A stretch of 64,000 bases of DNA from Bradysia coprophila. Its lineage: Eukaryota > Arthropoda > Insecta > Diptera > Sciaridae. The translations under genes were made by a program, and so were the position numbers. How positions within the stretch are numbered: the stretch's first letter is position 1; each line of letters starts with the position of its first letter. Shown in pieces: positions 63,791 to 64,000 of the stretch. The stretch covers positions 1,736,390 through 1,800,389 of the forward strand of contig NW_023503409.1 in assembly GCF_014529535.1 (NCBI RefSeq). The letters run 5' to 3'. Below the pieces are notes generated by a model, which did no database searches, had not been told where the DNA came from, and saw only the letters and a program-made list of their open reading frames with translations.

Positions 63791-64000
63791 ACTTAAGCAT
63801 TTGTTTAGGCAGAAAACAAACAACCTAACAACCAATTTCTATTTAAATAATCAGAAAGTCTTATCAAAATCCGTCTTCCACGAGGTTTTCCATGTTCGGT
63901 GTGGGATTACGGCATCAGTTCTCTTTTCTCAATTCTATGTCAACTCTACTGACAGAGAACAATTCACTATTTCACTGAAAGATGTCGCTGCAACAAAGCC

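Overview
The window reads as AT-rich insect nuclear DNA, most likely from a dipteran. Genes are sparse, are split by short introns (mostly 40-70 bp, GT..AG), and sit in long non-coding stretches carrying many small inverted-repeat transposons. The species call is an inference; nothing in the sequence fixes it. There is no operon structure, and no bacterial-style gene, tRNA, rRNA or CRISPR array was found.

Three complete multi-exon genes could be assembled by following splice sites in frame. (1) On the minus strand, 4462-1742, seven exons encode a 350-residue leucine-rich-repeat protein with a signal peptide, an ectodomain, one membrane segment and a short basic tail. (2) On the plus strand, 15115-18296, seven exons encode a 563-residue amidase-signature enzyme of the fatty-acid amide hydrolase type, with its Lys-Ser-Ser triad at K139/S213/S237. 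A normally conserved segment downstream of the active site is not found. The place where it should lie is an intron filled with hairpin repeats, one of which supplies the next splice acceptor. (3) On the plus strand, 50922-51487, three exons encode a 148-residue Nudix hydrolase resembling diphosphoinositol-polyphosphate phosphohydrolases. Weaker gene calls are a probable coding exon with a strong donor at 36005-36223, a candidate first exon at 49432-49511, and a possible two-exon 41-residue secreted peptide at 63189-63392.

Mobile DNA dominates the rest. There is a decayed non-LTR reverse-transcriptase tail (about 316-1165), a small reverse-transcriptase relic (about 23990-24123), and a 5'-truncated but open 566-codon non-LTR reverse transcriptase with a 45-nt poly(A) tail (40170-41982). 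Non-autonomous inverted-repeat elements are numerous. Several have readable 8-bp target duplications of the hAT kind (19726-19958, 20182-20343, 35428-35627, 39442-39836). Others are foldback hairpins (5192-5735, 7633-7765, 9593-9912, 16657-16768, 39944-40060, 42472-42711, 63594-63723). An almost perfect 800-bp palindrome lies at 21987-22786, and a 633-bp segment is duplicated in tandem at 38448-39720, cutting through one hAT-like element. The right end (58160-61650) is a nested repeat cluster with minisatellites, a repeated unit ending in a small hairpin, and an inserted element carrying a GGAC microsatellite.

The three recognised genes are functionally unrelated and are not evidence of a shared pathway. 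The most notable observations are the repeat-associated remodelling of the amidase gene, the giant palindrome, the tandem duplication through a transposon hinge, and a shared GC-rich loop motif in otherwise different foldback elements.
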